A stretch of 17,088 nucleotides of DNA from an uncultured Clostridia bacterium (lineage in GTDB: Bacteria; Bacillota; Clostridia; Christensenellales; UBA3700), in assembly GCA_947176115.1 (NCBI GenBank), contig CAMWPK010000013.1, forward strand, positions 1 through 17,088, read 5' to 3'. Position numbers and translations under genes: made by a program. Shown piece by piece: positions 14,214-17,088 of the stretch (the first letter of the stretch is position 1; the number at the start of each line of letters is the position of its first letter). The notes under the pieces were generated by a model. It worked only from the letters and a program-made list of their open reading frames with translations. It did no database searches and was not told the origin of the DNA.

Positions 14214-14868
14214 TGTCAAGCATGGGTATAATTGAATAGATTTGATTTATCAATTCATAACCATGTCTTAGTGCCATTAATATAAACCGGTGAGATAGCC
14301 AGTGAGATAGTTTGATAAAATTGTAAATGACCGTAATAATGAATGTCTGTGAGTTCGCGAATCAGATTGTCGCTGATAATGCGAGGTTGGTCTTTGCCTG
14401 CTACTTTGCGTCGCTCTCGCGCGTAATGCTTTGTCATATATATAAATGCGTTAAGAAAGTTGATTCTAAGGCGTTGCATATTTTCTGGTTTCTCAGAACG
14501 TTTATATATTTAAGATATCTTTGCTCTCAAATAGCTTGATAATGTGTTTGCGTCATAAAAACATATTATATCGTCAGGTTGCTTAATTATAAAATAGCCA
14601 ATGAAATGTGGTTTGATGCTCTGTTTGTCGCGCAATGTATTATATTGTTACGCGGTGGTTTGTTATTATGTCATTACTCCCCCGCCGGTCTAGATAGTTT
14701 GAGGTGGCTTAGTGTTTTGTATTGCTACCGTATTTGGGCTGTGGCATATAAATATTTAAGCTGATATAATGTTAAATCGATCTTAAGAAGTATTAATTGG
14801 TATTGCATAGGGATGGTCAGGTGTGAATCAATAAAATTGCCAATGGGAATAAAGAACTGAAAATATAA

Positions 14869-14884
14869 TGTTTCACGTGCAACA
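14869..14884. promoter_or_regulatory. parS site (15/16)
   Basis: TGTTTCACGTGCAACA has one mismatch to the parS consensus (position 12). The palindrome runs on into the flanks (ATAATGTT...AACATTAT), giving 24 bp with a single mismatched pair. Confidence 0.8.
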
Positions 14885-15310
14885 TTATTGATAATACGAC
14901 AATTATAACATAAATAAAACCGCTTGAACTCTATGCTAAGTAATCTGCAAATGTGATGTAAACAAAAAGTGCAACCATAGTTAGCTTGGTGTTGCTGAGT
15001 ATGCCTTTTGTAACACACCGGTTGATAATTGCCAATATAGTAAATTTAAGTTTACTGCTCTGCATAAATATCAAGTTTAATTGCTTGTCATGTAAATACG
15101 GCAAGATAATTATATTATGTTATTTGATTTGGTGTATAGAACGTTGTTTGGCGTTTATATCAAAGCATATAGTGCGCATATGGTGGCATTGGGCTTTAAT
15201 AGCCCTGTGCCGGCTTACCAGAATACAAAAACGCGTAAATTTGTGAAAATATTAGGGAAATTAAGCTGTTTCACGGTTGTAATTGGCAGTTTGTCCGTTT
15301 TTCTTCGCCA

Positions 15311-15326
15311 TGTTCCTTGTGAAACA
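15311..15326. promoter_or_regulatory. Degenerate parS-like site (13/16)
   Basis: TGTTCCTTGTGAAACA keeps the whole right half-site GTGAAACA; mismatches are at positions 5, 7 and 8. A perfect left half-site, TGTTTCACG, stands alone 44 bp upstream at 15267-15275. Confidence 0.4.
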
Positions 15327-15449
15327 ATTTTTAGCAATATATATTCTTAAATATGCACATTTTACTCAAATCTTTTCTAATATATATCCATTGATTAAGT
15401 AAGAATAAGAATAATTTTATCTAAAATCTTTCTTCTAACTGGTTTTTCG

Positions 15450-15482
15450 GTAAATGTTTCACGGTTTTTGTGAAACATTTAC
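15450..15482. promoter_or_regulatory. Split parS: perfect half-sites 7 bp apart
   Basis: GTAAATGTTTCAC (15450-15462) and GTGAAACATTTAC (15470-15482) are perfect 13-bp inverted arms separated by GGTTTTT. The inner 8 bases of each arm are the two parS half-sites TGTTTCAC and GTGAAACA, which are contiguous in a normal parS. There is no T-run on either side, so it is not a typical terminator. Confidence 0.6.
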
Positions 15483-15542
15483 TATTAATTCAAACAGTGA
15501 TTTTTAGTGGGATTTTATGCTGATTTTGCTATTTATAGTTAA

Positions 15543-15568
15543 AAAATTGGCTAAAATCAGCCAATTTT
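15543..15568. terminator. Terminator-like hairpin before the cysteine-rich small gene
   Basis: AAAATTGGCT (15543-15552) pairs with AGCCAATTTT (15559-15568) around a 6-nt loop. The minus-strand tail is TTTTTT; the plus-strand tail is TTTTATT. It could end transcripts leaving the gene-free zone (+) or readthrough from yabQ (-). Confidence 0.5.
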
Positions 15569-15569
15569 A

Positions 15570-15598
15570 TTGAACGAGTTCAGTTTTATTAATATGAA
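15570..15598 (+). promoter_or_regulatory. Candidate promoter of the cysteine-rich small gene
   Basis: TTGAAC (15570-15575), a 17-bp spacer and TATGAA (15593-15598), each 4 or 5 of 6 to consensus, lie about 50 bases upstream of the start codon, just after the hairpin at 15543-15568. Confidence 0.4.
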
Positions 15599-15650
15599 TA
15601 CGCATTAATCTTTGGGCAATACTAAAAATATTAAGATTTAGGAGGTTATT

Positions 15651-15797
15651 ATGCCCAGATGCAGTATTTGCAGAGGTCAAGTCGATTATGAAAACGCTTT
15701 TTTCTGTGACGTTTGTCACAATTACACTTGTGGCGAGTGTATCATAAGATACGGCAAGACCTGTGATTGTGGCGGTAAAATGCGTCATTTTAATTAG
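15651..15797 (+). CDS. 48-residue cysteine-rich, zinc-binding-type small protein
   Basis: I do not recognise a named family. The start is marked by an excellent ribosome-binding site, AGGAGG, 5 bases before ATG. The product has nine cysteines in a metal-site spacing: C4-x2-C7, C19-x2-C22-H23, C27-x2-C30 and C38-x-C40. This gives two possible four-ligand knuckles, in a treble-clef or RING/ribbon-like arrangement. It begins MPRCSICRGQVDYENAFFCD and has no membrane segment or signal. It is convergent with yabQ (22-bp gap) and is the first real gene after the origin-like zone. The antisense frame at 15567-15788 is a shadow. That it is a gene is fairly sure; metal binding is inferred from spacing. 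Confidence 0.75.
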   Translation: MPRCSICRGQVDYENAFFCDVCHNYTCGECIIRYGKTCDCGGKMRHFN

Positions 15798-15819
15798 TTA
15801 AGCATATTTAGAAGATTTA

Positions 15820-16191
15820 TTACTTCTTAAACCTTTTTACTATCTTGCTCTGCGCTATTTTAATCTTAAGTGCGTCGCACTTTGCTTTTATTGAGCTTTG
15901 ATGCTTTCTTATAGGCAAATATAATGTTAGCGACGTCAAGATAGTAAAGAATGCGGAAATAATTAAGTGATAGATCTTCAAATCGTAATTGAACTGCGTG
16001 AGAGTAATCGCAAAGAAGACTATGCCGTAAAGCAAAACGTATAGGCATTGTGATATATGCCTATATATTGCTTTTTTTATTAGAAATGAGCAAGCAAGAG
16101 CATTGACTGAATATACTAAGCCAAATATTATGCCAAAAGACGCGTATATAGCCAATGCTAAAGGCTGTTTAAGCGTATCAGAGAGTATCAT
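15820..16191 (-). CDS. yabQ: Spore cortex biosynthesis protein YabQ-like membrane protein
   Basis: The 123-residue protein starts MILSDTLKQPLALAIYASFG. The ATG at 16191 overlaps the yabP stop as ATGA, the usual coupled arrangement; the longer frame to 16272 lies inside yabP. There are three hydrophobic segments (about 12-34, 46-63 and 70-90) with the YabQ pattern: FGIIFGLVYSV (family: GxxxGxxYDxxR), a middle hydrophobic stretch, then FNYDLKIYHLIISAF (family: N-G-E-x-R-x-Y). The tail is basic. YabQ is a sigma-E-controlled mother-cell membrane protein needed for the spore cortex. The similarity is moderate; position directly after yabP supports it strongly. Confidence 0.75.
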   Translation of the reverse strand: MILSDTLKQPLALAIYASFGIIFGLVYSVNALACSFLIKKAIYRHISQCLYVLLYGIVFFAITLTQFNYDLKIYHLIISAFFTILTSLTLYLPIRKHQSSIKAKCDALKIKIAQSKIVKRFKK

Positions 16192-16472
16192 TTGAATATT
16201 TTCTTGAAAAACGATAGCTTTTGTTTGCCTTTTGAGTATTTTAGCGCTGTAATACTGCCGGATAAGGAGCAAATGCCCCTAGATGTGTCTAGATTGACTA
16301 TTTTAAGTCTTTCTCCGGTAATAACAAGCGATCTATCGCCCAAATTGCATATTACCTGCTTTTCATCGCTTTCTATCATTTCTGTTAGCCCATTTATTTC
16401 TATTATGCTGTCAAATATGATATTTAAGGATTTTTGTGGCTTTGTTGTCGCCGGTTGCGTTATTTGGCTCAT
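16188..16472 (-). CDS. yabP: Sporulation protein YabP
   Basis: The start is set at 16472 (MSQITQPATTKPQ, 94 residues) by AAGGAG 8 bases upstream; the frame is open to 16553 but without a ribosome-binding site. The core (SIIEINGLTEMIESDEKQVICNLGDRSLVITGERLKIVNLDTSRGICSLSGSITALKYS) is the YabP/YqfC fold: an N-terminal 'I-x-G-x-x-E-V-x-S-x-D-E', a central 'G-x-L-x-I-x-G-x-x-L-x-I' and a closing 'G-x-I-x-x-L-x-Y'. YabP is made in the mother cell during spore formation. It pairs with yabQ, but the rest of the usual neighbourhood (the hup and S4-domain gene upstream, divIC downstream) is not here. Confidence 0.85.
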   Translation of the reverse strand: MSQITQPATTKPQKSLNIIFDSIIEINGLTEMIESDEKQVICNLGDRSLVITGERLKIVNLDTSRGICSLSGSITALKYSKGKQKLSFFKKIFK

Positions 16473-16857
16473 TATTTTCTCCTTTTTAGCACTTATACTT
16501 CTAAATATTATCCATAAATGCTGTAGATTAGCAAATACGTCAAAATAGGGCATAGGTAATAAGTAATTCCTAAATTATCCATATCAATAATAATACAAAT
16601 ACTTCTATTTAGCAAGATAATCACGGTTGAATATTAATCAACTGTTGTATCAAATGCCAAAATATCCATACAACATTGCTATTTTATGACGAATTTACAA
16701 TATATTTTATTTACGATATTTGCATTTATGACAAATATTGCAGTTATTTTCTACAATCCAAAGAGTTTATAAATAATTGCTAAAAACATTTTGATATTCA
16801 TTGACTAAGAAATCATATTTTGATAATATAGTAACTACAAAATATTTTCCATATTAA
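16473..16857. other. AT-rich gap between yabP and tRNA-Leu
   Basis: This 385-bp stretch has no credible gene. It holds the yabP ribosome-binding site, the tRNA promoter at its right end, and two TTATCCATA sequences (16508 and 16576) that are one base off a DnaA box but isolated. A TAATAAGTAAT string near 16558 echoes one after dnaN (about 1171-1181). I could not place a clear sigma-E promoter for yabP. Confidence 0.5.
16801..16829 (+). promoter_or_regulatory. Promoter of tRNA-Leu
   Basis: TTGACT (16801-16806), a 17-bp spacer and TAATAT (16824-16829) would start transcription about 22 bases upstream of the tRNA. Confidence 0.6.
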
Positions 16858-16944
16858 GCGGATATGGCGGAATTGGCAGACGCGTAAGATTCAGGTTCTT
16901 ATGGCCGTAAGGCCGTGCAAGTTCAAGTCTTGTTATCCGCACCA
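16858..16944 (+). tRNA. tRNA-Leu (anticodon CAG)
   Basis: An 87-nt class II tRNA. Acceptor stem GCGGATA (16858-16864) pairs with TATCCGC (16934-16940), followed by A and an encoded CCA. The anticodon stem TAAGA/TCTTA encloses loop TTCAGGT, with anticodon CAG at 16892-16894, reading CUG leucine codons. The long variable arm TGGCC-GTAA-GGCC is typical of tRNA-Leu. The T arm is GCAAG/CTTGT with loop TTCAAGT. Confidence 0.96.
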
Positions 16945-16952
16945 AGTGTAAT

Positions 16953-16986
16953 GGTCTAAAAGTCTTTTGACGTTTAGACCTTTTTT
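16953..16986 (+). terminator. Terminator of tRNA-Leu
   Basis: GGTCTAAA (16953-16960) pairs with TTTAGACC (16973-16980). An inner GTC/GAC extension and a TTTT loop complete the hairpin, and TTTTTT follows (16981-16986). It lies 8 bases past the CCA end. Confidence 0.88.
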
Positions 16987-17076
16987 CATTATAAGGCAAT
17001 TGACTCTAGACTTGTTTTGCGGTAAGATATAATATAAACAGTAATTTAACGTAAAGTTTTAGGTGGCTTAAATTCA

Positions 17077-17088
17077 ATGAGTGAAAAA
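17077..17088 (+). CDS. Start of an unidentified gene (partial)
   Basis: ATG AGT GAA AAA opens a frame that runs off the window end. AGGTGG at 17061-17066 is a good ribosome-binding site 10 bases upstream, and a perfect TATAAT lies at 17028-17033, though no well-spaced -35 is visible. Four codons (MSEK) are too few to name a product. Confidence 0.5.

Larger units (their letters stand above)
12512..15650. other. Gene-free origin/centromere-like zone (about 3.1 kb)
   Basis: There is no reading frame with a ribosome-binding site and family-like sequence on either strand. The longest frame (12866-13198, 110 codons) has no ribosome-binding site and resembles nothing I know. The stretch contains a cluster of parS-like palindromes (separate entries), a 26-bp AT palindrome, short repeats such as TAATTGCGCAAA (12846-12857 and 13227-13238) and AAATGTGGCAA (14050-14060 and 14139-14149), and a 12-bp tandem GTGAGATAG unit near 14290-14310. 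It occupies the place where dnaA normally follows rpmH. No convincing DnaA-box cluster is seen. It is interpreted as part of the replication-origin/ParB loading region; decayed genes or an unrecognised long RNA are alternatives. Confidence 0.55.

Noticed and set aside
14255..14479. 74-codon minus-strand frame in a locally GC-richer patch
   Set aside because: No ribosome-binding site or recognisable domain; the adjoining sequence is full of stops in all frames.
15117..15350. 77-codon + frame
   Set aside because: No ribosome-binding site, covers parS-like sequences, composition unlike the window's real proteins.
12512..15650. CRISPR array, rRNA, tmRNA or known large RNA in the long non-coding zone
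   Set aside because: No regular repeat-spacer pattern and no recognisable conserved RNA motif by eye.
15567..15788. 73-codon minus-strand frame
   Set aside because: Antisense shadow of the cysteine-rich small gene, which has a far better start signal.
16508..16584. TTATCCATA twice, as possible DnaA boxes
   Set aside because: One mismatch each to TTATCCACA, only two copies, in AT-rich DNA; not a box cluster. The exact-looking TGTGTATAA at 1-9 is better explained as adapter.

Overview
The window is a low-GC bacterial chromosome segment, most likely from an uncultured spore-forming Bacillota (Clostridia-like). The evidence is AT-rich intergenic DNA, strong AGGAGG ribosome-binding sites, sigma-A type promoters, Rho-independent terminators, the block rpmH-rnpA-yidD-yidC-jag / mnmE / mnmG-rsmG-parB that marks the replication-origin side of Bacillota chromosomes, and the sporulation pair yabP-yabQ. 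The first 15 bases match the Tn5/Nextera mosaic end, so the left edge is probably a raw contig end from a tagmentation library.

Layout, left to right. 42-1148 is dnaN (+), closed by a strong terminator. 1345-2971 is a divergent pair, a TetR-family regulator (-) and a membrane-anchored alpha/beta hydrolase (+), with a palindromic operator candidate inside the hydrolase promoter. 3058-6597 is mnmG-rsmG-parB (-); parA is missing from its usual place beside parB. 6831-8159 is mnmE (+), inverted relative to the normal arrangement and apparently leaderless. 8339-9508 is an accessory patch: a DUF3862-like lipoprotein (-), a small XRE regulator (+) and a pyrophosphatase-like protein (-). 9562-12406 is the operon rpmH-rnpA-yidD-yidC-jag (-), read from a perfect-consensus promoter at 12450-12478 and ended by a hairpin at 9533-9559.

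From 12407 to 15650 lies about 3.2 kb with no convincing gene. dnaA would normally start here. The stretch holds ParB-binding (parS) sequences: two at 15/16, one at 13/16, two at 12/16, and one in which the two perfect half-sites are pushed 7 bp apart. It also holds a 26-bp AT palindrome and a change from balanced G/C to a clear G excess on the + strand. It is best read as the origin/centromere zone of a chromosome whose dnaA-dnaN has moved away from rpmH; I see no good DnaA-box cluster in it.

After it come a 48-codon cysteine-rich (zinc-binding type) small gene (+), yabP-yabQ (-), tRNA-Leu(CAG) with its own promoter and terminator, and the first four codons of another gene.

Functionally the window joins replication (DNA clamp), chromosome segregation (ParB and parS), tRNA wobble modification (MnmE/MnmG), 16S rRNA methylation (RsmG), RNase P protein, ribosomal protein bL34, membrane-protein insertion (YidC/YidD/Jag) and spore-coat or cortex assembly (YabP/YabQ). 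The most unusual points are the gene-free parS zone in place of dnaA, the split parS, the orphan parB, and the flipped mnmE with a -10 box almost touching its start codon.
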